Source: Pelagomonas calceolata (taxonomy: Eukaryota > Sar > Pelagophyceae > Pelagomonadales > Pelagomonadaceae). Taken from it: a stretch of 64,000 nt of DNA. Each line of letters starts with the position of its first letter. The first letter of the stretch is position 1. This document shows, piece by piece, positions 9,542 to 18,471 of the stretch. A model generated the notes under the pieces. The model searched no databases. It saw only the letters and a list, made by a program, of their open reading frames with translations, and was not told the origin of the DNA. Location of the stretch: the NCBI GenBank assembly GCA_918797485.1, contig CAKKNE010000003.1, forward strand, positions 1,860,001 through 1,924,000. Direction: 5' to 3'. Position numbers and translations under genes: made by a program.

Positions 9542-10398
9542 TGCGCTGGCACCCCGACAAAAATCCCGACAAGGCCGACGAGGCCCTCGCGGTCTTCCAG
9601 GACGTCGGCGAGGCCTACACGGTCTTGACAGATAAGCAGAAGAAGGCCGTCTTCGACCAGTACGGCTATGAAGCGCTCCGGGACGGCGTGCCCGACGACA
9701 CGGGTGGGTACCAGGGCGGCTGGACCTACACGCAGAACGCGCGCGAGATCTTCACGGAGTTTTTTGGTACGGACAATCCCTTCGCTGATTTCGGCTTTGG
9801 TTCGGACGTGCCCTTCGCGTCGCGGATGGCCAAGGCCGGCCCGACGAAGATGAAGGCCATCGCGCGGCCCATGGATTGTAGTCTGGAAGAGCTGTACTGC
9901 GGCTGCCTCAAGACCTTCAACGTCACGCGCAAAAGGTTAGTCCAACCGGTCGAAGACGAAGATAACCCGATCTATGAAGATGTGACGAAGAAGCTGACGG
10001 TGGCCATCAAGCCGGGCTGGCGGGCGAAGACCAAGGTCACGTTCCCCGGCGAGGGCGACGAGGGTCCCGGGATCATTCCCGCGGATATTTGCTTTTCGGT
10101 GCGGGAATTGCCCCATGCCCACTTCACGCGGGATGGGTTGAACCTACTCTACATCCACACTATATCACTGTCGAGCGCGTTATGCGGCCACACGGTGAAC
10201 ATCAAGCACTTAGATGGACGGACGCTGAACGTGTCTTGTCCGGAGGTCGTCCAGCCGGGCTACGAGAAGGTTGTAAAGGGAGAGGGCATGGTCAAGGGCG
10301 AGGACCGGGGCGATCTCACCATTAGGTTCAACATCGAGTTCCCGAAGTTCCTCGAGGGGCCGCAGAAGGAGCACATCCAGAAGGCGCTCGGGCTCTAG
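9436..10398 (+). CDS. DnaJ/Hsp40 co-chaperone, type II (DNAJB family)
   Basis: 320 aa from the Kozak-like ACCATGG at 9436. The J domain (about 10-80) has YQILGISRAATDAEIKKAYR and the HPD motif in MRWHPDKNPDK. It is followed by a short Gly/Phe segment (FFGTDNPFADFGFG) and the two-barrel C-terminal substrate domain starting at MDCSLEELYCGCLKTFN. There is no zinc-finger CxxCxGxG region, so this is a type II (DNAJB1/4/13-like) protein. The NPFADF element resembles that of DNAJB13, which works in flagellar radial spokes, but the intact HPD argues for an active Hsp70 partner in cytosol or flagellum. The length matches the family. Confidence 0.9.
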
Positions 10399-10544
10399 TT
10401 GCGTAAGGTTTCAAACACAAGGTAGTTTTATTTGGCACGTTGTCGACGCCGCCGCGCCGCGCCGATGGCGTGAGGAGCCCGCCACCCGCAGCGACCGACG
10501 GCTCCGCGGCGATGGCGTGCAGCTCGCACGCCGCCGCCGACGCG

Positions 10545-12029
10545 TCACCGCCGGTAGCGCCACCGCTTGAAGTTGAACGCGAGCGTCAAAATGCCCCGCT
10601 CGAAGACACACCGAAAACCTCTTTTGGGCTGCGACTCCCACTGCTGGTTCACGATCTTGAACGCGACGTCTCGGTAGGGCGGTCCCGCCTTGAAGCGCAG
10701 GATCGCGAAATCATCCGAGCCGGGACACGCCTCCAATTTATAGATCGGAGGCTTGCTCGGATCGACCAGATCGGGGTAGAAAATGTTGAACTTGTACCCT
10801 TGTACTGTTTTTGGAGGTGGTTCTTCAGGGGTATAATGCGCTTGATTGTACTTGTTCCACTCGTAGCCCGTCTTGATGCGGTTGAGGTATCTAGGCTTCC
10901 GCAGCCCTTGCACGTTCGCGGTCTCGACTTCAGACGAGGCGAGCATCTGCTCCTCGTCGTCGGCGAAGCCCCTGGAGACTTCTCTCGCGCGCAGTTCGTC
11001 GCCGTTCACATCGACGTCGCCTCGCGCGACGACTGGCGTCTCTTGCGTCCTCAGCCTATTGGCAGCTTCCGGGTCTTGTCGCAACTTCTCCGTGCGCCAC
11101 TTCAGGATGACGAGCTGGCGCTGCAATAGCTCTGAATGAGCGTCGTCCAGCGTTCTCGTGGCGGCGGCGCGATCCGCAGCTCTAGCGACGGCGCGCCAGT
11201 ACGCGTCGTCCTGGGCCACCTCCGCTCTTTGCCTAGCTGATGCCGCAGTCTGTTCCAGCTCGGCGCGCGTCTTCCCGCGCAGCAACGACTGGACATCCCC
11301 AGAAACGGCCCCGAGCGCGCGCCCGTCGCTCCCCTCGAGCGCGTCATCAATGAGAACAAGTAAAGCGCGCCAGAAGTCGCGCCACTTGCCGTCACTCCCC
11401 TCTCTCGCAGCATACTCGCGCGCGTCCGTACTAATCTCCTCCAATTGACCTCGGGACAGACCCTCGAGGACGCGCGCCGGCGGCTGAACTTCCACATCTA
11501 AGTCAGCCAGCGCCCGCAGCGCGTCGCCCTCGCACCGTTGGGCGGCTGAGTAGTCCTCCTCGTCGCCTTTCATGGCCTTCTCGCCCAACTCGACCAGCAA
11601 TACGTTCCTCGCCAGCCGGTCGACCGGCCGACTTCTACCACCAGCTAACCTCAACAAACTTCGAAGTCGCGTCTGGTCGCGATGAAAGTCCTCCTCCTTC
11701 GCCTGCCAGTCCTCGAACTGCTCCGCGTCCCTTAGTCTTCTCTCCTCATCCCGGAGCCGCTCCATCTCGGCCAGCTCCGCCTCCCGCGCATCCCTTCGCC
11801 TCCGCACCTTCTCGATCTCCTCGATCCTATCTTCTTCGTCGCGCGACGGCGGGGGCCGCTTCTTTCTTTTCGATTGGTCCTCCTTTTTTTTCCAGACGAA
11901 CGTCGCCCCCAGATCGCGGTCCCCAAACGGGTTGTCGTCGTCGGTGTAGCCGACGCGCTCGTGGAGTCTTGGTTTTTTGTCCTTCTTGTGCTTCTTCTTC
12001 TTGTGTTTTTTTTCTTTGCGGTCGGACAT
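10545..12029 (-). CDS. CACTIN: Cactin, spliceosome-associated protein
   Basis: 494 aa. The N-terminus is a Lys-rich tail (KKHKKKKHKKDKK), then a helical Arg/Glu-rich region and the mid domain. The C-terminal 120 residues are diagnostic: KPRYLNRIKTGYEWNKYNQ, VQGYKFNIFYPDL, FAILRFKAGPPYRDVAFKIV, and the end GFRCVFERGILTLAFNFKRWRYRR-type tail, almost collinear with animal and fungal cactins. In the family it acts in the nucleus in splicing fidelity. It is shorter than animal cactin (about 750 aa) because the linker regions are reduced. The gene diverges from the ankyrin gene, with a CTAG palindrome between them. Confidence 0.93.
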   Translation of the reverse strand: MSDRKEKKHKKKKHKKDKKPRLHERVGYTDDDNPFGDRDLGATFVWKKKEDQSKRKKRPPPSRDEEDRIEEIEKVRRRRDAREAELAEMERLRDEERRLRDAEQFEDWQAKEEDFHRDQTRLRSLLRLAGGRSRPVDRLARNVLLVELGEKAMKGDEEDYSAAQRCEGDALRALADLDVEVQPPARVLEGLSRGQLEEISTDAREYAAREGSDGKWRDFWRALLVLIDDALEGSDGRALGAVSGDVQSLLRGKTRAELEQTAASARQRAEVAQDDAYWRAVARAADRAAATRTLDDAHSELLQRQLVILKWRTEKLRQDPEAANRLRTQETPVVARGDVDVNGDELRAREVSRGFADDEEQMLASSEVETANVQGLRKPRYLNRIKTGYEWNKYNQAHYTPEEPPPKTVQGYKFNIFYPDLVDPSKPPIYKLEACPGSDDFAILRFKAGPPYRDVAFKIVNQQWESQPKRGFRCVFERGILTLAFNFKRWRYRR

Positions 12030-12245
12030 CTTTGCTTGTGCTGCGCTTTTTCGGCTGTCCCGCGGCGTCGCGCGCTGCGCACAGCTTTGGGGGTGCTGGA
12101 GAGCTGAAGCACTGGGTTGTGCGCGCGGTGGCCTCAGTGGTGAGCTTGCGCTGTCTGCGCGCTAGCTGTGGTCCTTTTGAGCCTGTCGCCACACCCGTAT
12201 CGACTCGGGCGCTTAGCTTGGCTTTTTTTGCTAAGCGCCTACACG

Positions 12246-12267
12246 CTAGTGTCTTACAGACGCTAGC
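12246..12267 (+). promoter_or_regulatory. Palindromic CTAG promoter motif
   Basis: CTAGTGTCTTACA, then GACGCTAGCTG. It lies in the 392-bp divergent gap 12030-12421, 217 bp from the cactin ATG and 155 bp from the ankyrin ATG. It is one of the best-preserved copies. Confidence 0.65.
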
Positions 12268-12421
12268 TGCAGCTTTTGCGAGCTAGTCGATTTGGGCCTT
12301 GCCAGGGCCTTGCGCGGGTGGTTGTGACCACTAAAGCCGCCTGGGCTGCGCCCTGCGCGCGCGCGCCGTCGAACGAGGTGCTGCAGACCACAACAAGACT
12401 TGGTCACATTTGCTCGCAGCC

Positions 12422-13264
12422 ATGGAGAATGGGACCGCGCCGGACGAAATTCAGCAAGCCATAGATGATGGCGACCGCTCCGCGGTAGAAGCCTGGCTCG
12501 ACAGCGGCGGCGACCCCAACGCCATGTTTACTGCTGGTGATAATGAAGCGGACTGGTCGCTACTACGACGAGCGGCGCGCCGTGGCAGAGCCAAGATAAT
12601 AAGCCTTTTGCTGTCGCGGGGCGCTGACATCGATGCTACCGATCGCGATGGGAGGACGGCCCTGTACCAGATGCTGAACTACTGGACGGCATACGGATCA
12701 CTACCGGCATTAAGGCTCCTCCTTTCGCGCGGCCCTGACGTTAATTTGGCATTAAATGAAAGCTCTGGATTTGCCGGTAGGAGCCCTCTCCATAATACGG
12801 CTGCGCCCGGCAACGTCGACCCCATGCGGATGTTGCTGCGCGCCGGCGCCGATCCTGAGCTTCGCGACAGTTATGGTTGTACGGCGGAAGATCACGCTAG
12901 ACGCGGCGTTAATCGATCAAGCAGAAGTATGTACGTCGAACAGTGCGCCGATCTGCTAAGAGACGTCCGCCTCGCCAGCGGCTGGGTGCGTTATGCGCTC
13001 CGGCCACACTATGACCTGCTCGTGTTGCGCGCCCTCTGCCATCGTCAGCGCTCGACGTTTAGTGGCCGGACGCCGGAAGTGCTCGTGCGGCTCTTCGGCG
13101 CGCCGGACGCCGGGCGCCGCAAATACACGATTCGCGGCCGGGTGGATCTCCCCGATCCGCTGTTCTGGCGCGTCCTCGAGTTCGCGCTCGGGCCCGCGTA
13201 CGACTATCCCTGGGTCCGGGAGCGTGTCCGAGCGCGCGCGGCGGCCGTGGTTGCCGCTGAATAA
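12422..13264 (+). CDS. Ankyrin-repeat protein
   Basis: 280 aa from the Kozak-like GCCATGG at 12422. Four ankyrin units are visible between about 25 and 165: SVLLRRAARRGRAKIISLLL-type helices, RGADIDATDRDGRTALYQML, LSRGPDVNLALNESS, SPLHNTAAPGNVDPMRMLL and RAGADPELRDSYGCTAEDHARR. The C-terminal 110 residues (HYDLLVLRALCHRQRST ... RTPEVLVRLFGAP ... DPLFWRVLEFALG) resemble the SOCS-box-like or F-box-like tail often attached to algal ankyrin proteins, but I cannot assign it firmly. It is probably a protein-interaction adaptor. Confidence 0.8.
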   Translation: MENGTAPDEIQQAIDDGDRSAVEAWLDSGGDPNAMFTAGDNEADWSLLRRAARRGRAKIISLLLSRGADIDATDRDGRTALYQMLNYWTAYGSLPALRLLLSRGPDVNLALNESSGFAGRSPLHNTAAPGNVDPMRMLLRAGADPELRDSYGCTAEDHARRGVNRSSRSMYVEQCADLLRDVRLASGWVRYALRPHYDLLVLRALCHRQRSTFSGRTPEVLVRLFGAPDAGRRKYTIRGRVDLPDPLFWRVLEFALGPAYDYPWVRERVRARAAAVVAAE

Positions 13265-13341
13265 GTGTGTGAACTGTGAATTGATAAAGTGCGGATTTTG
13301 CTACCTTGATAAAGGTGGATGCCGCATCGGGCGCGGCTTAC

Positions 13342-13363
13342 CTAGCGGCCTGTAAGACACTAG
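13342..13363 (-). promoter_or_regulatory. Palindromic CTAG promoter motif (reverse orientation)
   Basis: The reverse complement reads CTAGTGTCTTACA, GGC, CGCTAG, identical over 22 bp to the copy at 41928. It lies 179 bp upstream of the SDR ATG at 13542, in a plus-to-plus intergenic gap, which argues for a promoter rather than a terminator role. Confidence 0.65.
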
Positions 13364-13541
13364 GCATCCCAGCAAGCAGCTCACAAGACCTGCAAAAAGT
13401 CGCAGAGCTCGCCATTTGCAACACCGCGGCATTTCTGAGACGTGCCACTATAGCTTTGAAGTCCTGGACAGCTCGCTGGAATCGCTGCGCCATCGTGTGC
13501 ACAACGAGCACGCTGCACCTCAGCTAGACGCCACCGCCGCC

Positions 13542-14378
13542 ATGCTAGCGCACAAAGTAGCAGTCGTCACCGGCGCCGGCCGCGGCATCGGTCTGTCAAT
13601 AGCCAAACTGCTCGCCAGGCAGGGCGCTTCCATTGTAGTCAACGACCTCGACGCGGGTATCGCGGAGCAGGCCGCCGCATCCGTGAGGCAAGACGGCGCC
13701 GAAGCTATAAGTGTACCAGGCTCGGTCGCCGACGACGGCTTTGGCGAGCGTCTCGCGCAAGAAACGTCAGATAAATTCGGCCGCGCGGACATCCTCGTGA
13801 ACAACGCTGGTATGTTATGGGACGGCATGCTCCACACGATGGACGACGCCCAGTGGCAGAAAGTATTAGATGTTCATGCCACAGCTCCATTTAGAATTAT
13901 TAGAGCGTTTGCGCCGTTGTTGAGGGACGCGGGGAAGGCGGAGGTGCTCGACGGTACTACAGTACAAGATAGAAGCATAATAAACGTCTCCTCGACGTCG
14001 GGCCTCCACGGCAATCTGGGCCAGGCGAATTATGCGTTGGCCAAGGCCGGCGTGCTCGGCCTCACGAAAACCGTCGCCAAGGAGTGGGGGCCCTTCGGCG
14101 TACGATGTAATAGTGTAGCCTTTGGCATGGTCGACACGCGGATGACGCAATCAAATGATGGAGATGATTCTGAAGCGGACGACGACGCGCCGCCGCAAGG
14201 CTTGCCGCCCGACGTCGCGGCGATGTGGTCCTCGCCGAAAATGCTCAAGATGGCCGTGCCTCTACAAAGAAAAGGCACGCCGGACGAGGCTGCTGGGGCT
14301 GTTTTGATGCTGGCCTCGCCCTATGCTTCTTATATCACGGGCGCTACTTTGGAATGTACGGGCGGCATGGGGATTTGA
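13542..14378 (+). CDS. Short-chain dehydrogenase/reductase, FabG-like
   Basis: 278 aa from the ATG at 13542 in GCCGCCATG. The classical SDR signature is complete: cofactor motif TGAGRGIG (about 10-17), NNAG (about 88), catalytic Ser in INVSSTSG, and YALAK with the catalytic Tyr and Lys. The C-terminal MLASPYASYITGATLECTGGMGI-like end is typical of 3-oxoacyl-ACP reductases and related enzymes. There is no plastid or mitochondrial leader at this start. An acidic insert (DGDDSEADDDAPP) follows the DTRMT helix. The substrate cannot be told from sequence. Confidence 0.88.
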   Translation: MLAHKVAVVTGAGRGIGLSIAKLLARQGASIVVNDLDAGIAEQAAASVRQDGAEAISVPGSVADDGFGERLAQETSDKFGRADILVNNAGMLWDGMLHTMDDAQWQKVLDVHATAPFRIIRAFAPLLRDAGKAEVLDGTTVQDRSIINVSSTSGLHGNLGQANYALAKAGVLGLTKTVAKEWGPFGVRCNSVAFGMVDTRMTQSNDGDDSEADDDAPPQGLPPDVAAMWSSPKMLKMAVPLQRKGTPDEAAGAVLMLASPYASYITGATLECTGGMGI

Positions 14379-14560
14379 GGGCGCGGCGGCGGCGTCGACG
14401 GTGCGCGTCCGCGGCGACGGCGTGATGGCGACGGTGTGCCTCCGCTGCGATGGCGTGGAGCGAACGCCGCCGTCGACGTGTGAAGGCGACGGCACCGCGC
14501 CTAGGATGGTATGAAGCGAACGCCATCGACGCGCCGCCGCCGCGCGCGGGGAGACGCACC
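14379..14560. repeat. Introner-like repeat remnant in the convergent 3' gap
   Basis: The gap after the SDR stop holds two diverged copies of the introner core in opposite orientation: GCGATGGCGTGGAGCGAACG (about 14447) and GAAGCGAACGCCATCGACGC (about 14511). Together they form an imperfect inverted repeat. There is no ORF of note. It probably lies in the 3' UTR of one of the convergent genes. Confidence 0.45.
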
Positions 14561-14617
14561 TAAGTCTAGTGTTGTGGTAGGGTACAGATACTACTCGAAA
14601 CAGGGAGGGACTCCAAG

Positions 14618-15901
14618 CTAGAAGTTCAGCGAGTCCTGGATGATCATGGCCCGCGTGCTGTCCATGACGACCTGGACGTTGGCCGTGTCCGTCGCGCAGG
14701 TGACGTGGTGGAAGACCTTGCGGTCGGGGTCGCGGTTCTGCTTGAGGAAGTAGCGGAGGAAGTAGTCGACGCCCGCCGCGTAGTCGTTCGGCGGACCGTC
14801 ATAGTCGCGGAAGCAGCCCTCGCCGCCGATGCGCACGTCGCGGATCTTCTTCTGGAACAAGTCGCGCTTGTTCAGGAACAGGATGATCGGCGTCTCCGCG
14901 AAGGCCGGGTTCGCGCAGATGTCTCTGAAGAGATACACGGAATCCTTCATGCGGTTCGTCGTCTCGTCCTCGAACATCTTCTGGTCGTAGTCCGAGAGCG
15001 ACGCGACAAATATGATGCCCGTCACGCCCTCGAAGCAGTGGGCCCACTTCCTACGTTCATTCCTCTGCCCGCCGACGTCGTACATCTCGTACTGCCGATC
15101 CTCGATCGTGTACTTCGTGGTCACAATACCATGCGTGCGCACGCGCGCCGCGAGGATGTCTTGATTGGAAGGCACCCAGTCGTCCTTGCCGATCTCGTCG
15201 AGCTTGTTGAAGAAGTAGACCACGCTCTCCACGAGCTGCACCCTCCCCCTTAGCTTCCACATGGCCTGGATCGCCGGGTCCTTCCACAACGCTTGCAACG
15301 CGTTTCCCAGTTCCTCGTCGATGGGCTCGTCGACTTCCGCCGCCCGCACCAACTCCAACGCGTCTTGACAACCAACTTCTAAGCCGCGCGTTTCATCAAA
15401 ATTTTCTAAGTTGGTAATGAGCGTCTGCATGGCCTCCAGGACGTTCTCGTGGATCACCGCCTTGATGTATATCGCCTCTTCGCTCGTGAAGGGCGTCCCG
15501 TACAAGATCTTCATCTGCTTGAAGAGCGTGCTCTTGCCGGACTCGCCGGCTCCTAAAATCAAGAGCTTGATCTTGCGCGACTCGGCGGCGCAGCTCTGCG
15601 TGAGGCTGCGCGAGAGCTGCGGATGGGGGGATTGTGTCGACGGTGGTGCGGTCGCGTCGATGGCGTGGCGCGTCGACGGCGTGACGCGGGCGCGTCAATG
15701 GCGTGGGACGTCGTGTGAGCACGCCATCGCCGCGGCACGAGGGGGCACGCGCGTCGGGCGCGGGCGCGCGTGTGGGTTGTGGGTGGGGCCGCGGCGAGAC
15801 GCGCGCGCGGGCGTGCTTCCAGTAAAGACGCCGGCACCTACCTCGCTGTCGCTCTTGCCCCAGCCGCCGTCGTCTTCCGCAACAGAGGCGCCGCAGCCCA
15901 T
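14618..15901 (-). CDS. Heterotrimeric G-protein alpha subunit
   Basis: Two exons, 15901-15842 and 15616-14618, give 352 aa, the normal G-alpha length. Exon 1 encodes MGCGASVAEDDGGWGKSDSE: Gly2 for myristoylation and Cys3 for palmitoylation. Exon 2 opens LSRSLTQSCAAESRKIKLL and carries every guanine-nucleotide box: GAGESGKST (42-50), RTHGIVTTKY (switch I), DVGGQRNERRKW (switch II with catalytic Gln), FLNKRDLF (NKxD) and TCATDTANV (TCAT). The splice junction GAG|GTAGGT ... CCGCAG|CTC is in phase 0 and joins the frames cleanly. It acts at the inner plasma membrane, coupled to 7TM receptors; one such receptor gene lies nearby at 18472-21441. Confidence 0.95.
15617..15841 (-). mobile_element. Introner-bearing intron of the G-alpha gene
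   Basis: 225-nt intron, GTAGGT...CGCAG. Its 3' half contains three degenerate copies of the core CACGCCATCGACGCGACC in a row (about 15652-15712 on the plus strand as GTCGCGTCGATGGCGTGG). No target duplication is discernible, so the insertion is old or remodelled. Confidence 0.6.
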
Positions 15902-16171
15902 AATGTGCCACCTGGATGCTTTTTGGCAGCGCGCGCGCGCGCGGTCGCGGTTTTTCACTGCGCGACGGCTGTCCGTTGATGTCAGCCGCCTGCTACTCGC
16001 CTCGGCTGCTCCTGCGGGGCCTCGTTACGTGGGGCGCCAGGACGCACAAGGGGCAGCCCAGGCTGGGGGCAAAACACTCAGGACGGTTTCCCACTCGCGC
16101 GGCCGCGAGAGGAGCTTCTTTGTCTCTTGTTTGGGAGCGTTGGAGAGCGAGCCGAGGCTTCTAAAATCATC

Positions 16172-16193
16172 CTAGTGCCTTACAGGACGCTAG
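16172..16193 (+). promoter_or_regulatory. Palindromic CTAG promoter motif
   Basis: CTAGTGCCTTACA, GGA, CGCTAG followed by CTCTTT. It lies in the 473-bp divergent gap 15902-16374, 271 bp from the G-alpha start and 182 bp from the phosphatase start. GGCTGCCCC follows at 16231. Confidence 0.6.
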
Positions 16194-16374
16194 CTCTTTA
16201 GTTTTTGCGCAGATGACGTCAAACGCGGCTGTACGGCTGCCCCAGACTACCACAGGTTGCATATCGATCGATTAGTGGCAGTAAAGGTCGCTGGCTTGCA
16301 TCTCAAAGCAAAACACTGCATTCAGGCAGCGTGAACTTGCACTTTTGCAGCACTGCTTGCTTCAAACGCCCAGC

Positions 16375-18177
16375 ATGGCTCGGACGGCGGTGCGTGCGGG
16401 TCGTTCAATGGTGTCGGCGTTGACGCTGCTGCAGTGGTGCTCGCTGGCGCGCGGCCTGACTGTCGGCGTGCAGTCGCCGTCACCGACGGCAGCGCGCCTG
16501 ACCATCGTTCAGGTCACGGACGTGTACACCCTCGAAAATTTTCCGAGGCTCAAGACGCTGCTGCACGATGTGCGAACGACGAATCCAGCGACGATCTCGA
16601 TGCTCACGGGCGACTTCCTCGCGCCTTATCTGTTGAGCTCGATCGACAAGGGACATGGCATGATGCGCATGATCAACGAGACGCCCATCGACTACCTGAC
16701 GTGGGGCAATCATGAGGCCGACATCGACCACAAGGAGGTGTGCGGCCACGTTCGGGGCTATCGCGGCAAGTGGCTCAACTCAAATATGTTGGATCACGAA
16801 GCGATGGACGCGCAGCAGGAATACGACGTGGTATCGATTGTCAGCGAGGACGGCACGCAGACGCGCCGCATCGGTCTCGTCGCGTGCTTATCAGATGATC
16901 CGGCGCTGTATGCGAATTTTAAGGCACCCGGCGCCTTCGGCGGCGCGACGATTGACTGCCCGTGGGGTACGCTCCGTCGGCTGAAGTCGAAGCTCGAGGA
17001 CGATGAGCGGTGCGACCTGGTCGTGCCACTGCAGCACACATACGTGCCCGACGACCACAGGACCTGCCGCGAGTTCGACATTCCCGTGGTCCTATCCGGT
17101 CACGACCACCACAAAGTCGATGAGGTCGTCGCCGGCACACGACTACTCAAGCCCGGGCTCGACGCCATCTACGCGACGGTGCTCACCATCGAGTGGGCCA
17201 ACGCACAACAGGCGGAACCGACGATCGCGGCCGAATTTGTACCCCTCGCCGACTATGCTGCGGACGCGGCGATGGCGGCCGCGGCTACGGAAGCGTACGA
17301 GGTGCTCGCGCCGCTCCGCAACAGCGAGCTCGCGCGCGTGCCGGCGCACTTCCGGCCGCTCTCGTCGTCCAACAGCCGCGGCCGCGTCTGCTCGATGGGC
17401 CGGCTCGTGTGTACTTTGATTCGCAACGCGGTCAACACCGACCGCTCGCTCGGCGGGGAGCACGTCGACGGCTGTATAATCATGGGCGGCAACATAAGGG
17501 GCGGCGCGGACTATTCTCCCGAGTCGTTCTTCTCGCTGGAGACCTTGGAGGCCGAGGTGAAGCCGGAGGAGGTCGTGGGAATTGTGGAGATGCCCGGCTG
17601 GCTGCTCTCGGAGGGCGTGCGGGCCACTCACCGCGGAGATCCTATCCCCGGCTGGTTTCAATACGGCGACGGAATAGACGAATGTGAGGAAGCTGACGCC
17701 ATCACGATGGTCGCTGGCCGGCCGCTCGAGCGGGATGCCGTCTATCGCATCGTCACCAAGGTCGGCGACCTGACCAATGGGCAGTCGGCGCCCTTCACCG
17801 ATTATTATACGTCGCACCCGGAGGCGCTCCCGCCGAAGGGCAACTACCTCAACATCCACAGCTTGCTCATGAGCTACTTCGCCCGGAACCTGTGGCACCG
17901 CATGTGGGAGGATATCCACGCGGATGACGAGGACGGCGTGCTCGACGCATTAGACCTGGATGGCGACGGTCAAATCAGTGTGGAGGAGATCCACGCGGCA
18001 CTCGCGCGCATCCTGGGCATGTCGACGGACTGCACGCAGATGGCCCTCGCGCGATACGTGCACCGCTTCGCCGACGTGAACGGCCAGGGCGAGGTCACGC
18101 GCGATGACCTGCTGCGCTTCGTGCGGGACGAGGGCCTCTTCAGCGACTACGAAGATGGACTGCGCGTGACGGCCTAG
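16375..18177 (+). CDS. 5'-nucleotidase-like metallophosphatase with C-terminal EF-hand
   Basis: 600 aa from the ATG at 16375. The N-terminus has a hydrophobic leader (MVSALTLLQWCSLARGL). The calcineurin-like metal sites follow: QVTDVYTLENF, LTGDFLAP (GD), WGNHEAD (GNHE), LQHTY and LSGHDHH (GHDH). About 330-500 forms the UshA-type C-terminal domain, with RNAVNTDRS, GGNIRG and YGDGID. Residues about 525-560 give a canonical EF-hand loop, DLDGDGQISVEE, and a second degenerate one (FADVNGQGEVTRDD). It probably hydrolyses nucleotides or other phosphoesters outside the cell or in the secretory system, under calcium control. Note DVY instead of the bacterial DxH in the first metal motif, as in some eukaryotic members. 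Confidence 0.8.
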   Translation: MARTAVRAGRSMVSALTLLQWCSLARGLTVGVQSPSPTAARLTIVQVTDVYTLENFPRLKTLLHDVRTTNPATISMLTGDFLAPYLLSSIDKGHGMMRMINETPIDYLTWGNHEADIDHKEVCGHVRGYRGKWLNSNMLDHEAMDAQQEYDVVSIVSEDGTQTRRIGLVACLSDDPALYANFKAPGAFGGATIDCPWGTLRRLKSKLEDDERCDLVVPLQHTYVPDDHRTCREFDIPVVLSGHDHHKVDEVVAGTRLLKPGLDAIYATVLTIEWANAQQAEPTIAAEFVPLADYAADAAMAAAATEAYEVLAPLRNSELARVPAHFRPLSSSNSRGRVCSMGRLVCTLIRNAVNTDRSLGGEHVDGCIIMGGNIRGGADYSPESFFSLETLEAEVKPEEVVGIVEMPGWLLSEGVRATHRGDPIPGWFQYGDGIDECEEADAITMVAGRPLERDAVYRIVTKVGDLTNGQSAPFTDYYTSHPEALPPKGNYLNIHSLLMSYFARNLWHRMWEDIHADDEDGVLDALDLDGDGQISVEEIHAALARILGMSTDCTQMALARYVHRFADVNGQGEVTRDDLLRFVRDEGLFSDYEDGLRVTA

Positions 18178-18324
18178 GGATTAGTAAGTAGAATGTTGTG
18201 ATAATACAGGGGATCAACGTTACACGGATGCTAATACACCACAACGGGATGGGTAGGGGGAACATCACGGCGCGCCGCGGCCGTTGGGGGGGGAGGCGCG
18301 GCGCGGCAACGTGTTTCGGCGGAG

Positions 18325-18424
18325 CTAGGCCGCCGAGTGCATGGTCGTCGACGCGGCCGTCGTCGCCGAGTCCATGCTGCTGAAGTCCGTGGACGCCGTC
18401 GAGTCCATCGCCGCGACCGAGGAC
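18325..18424 (-). other. Possible alternative last exon of the 7TM receptor gene
   Basis: After an acceptor CCCCGCGCAG, 33 codons run to TAG and encode a Ser/Thr/Ala/Asp-rich tail (SSVAAMDSTASTDFSSMDS..., ending HSAA). Nearly every third codon position is G or C, as in real exons here. A donor at 18523 (AC|GTGGGA) in the last receptor exon matches its phase. Without this exon the receptor ends at 18472. Either model is possible; a Ser/Thr tail would suit receptor phosphorylation. Confidence 0.35.
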
Positions 18425-18471
18425 CTGCGCGGGGACATCATGAGGAAATGATCATGCAGACGCGGCCAATA

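Noticed and set aside
18198-18383. Plus-strand frame after the metallophosphatase
   Set aside because: No coding bias or motif; the opposite strand contains the better-supported terminal exon of the receptor gene.
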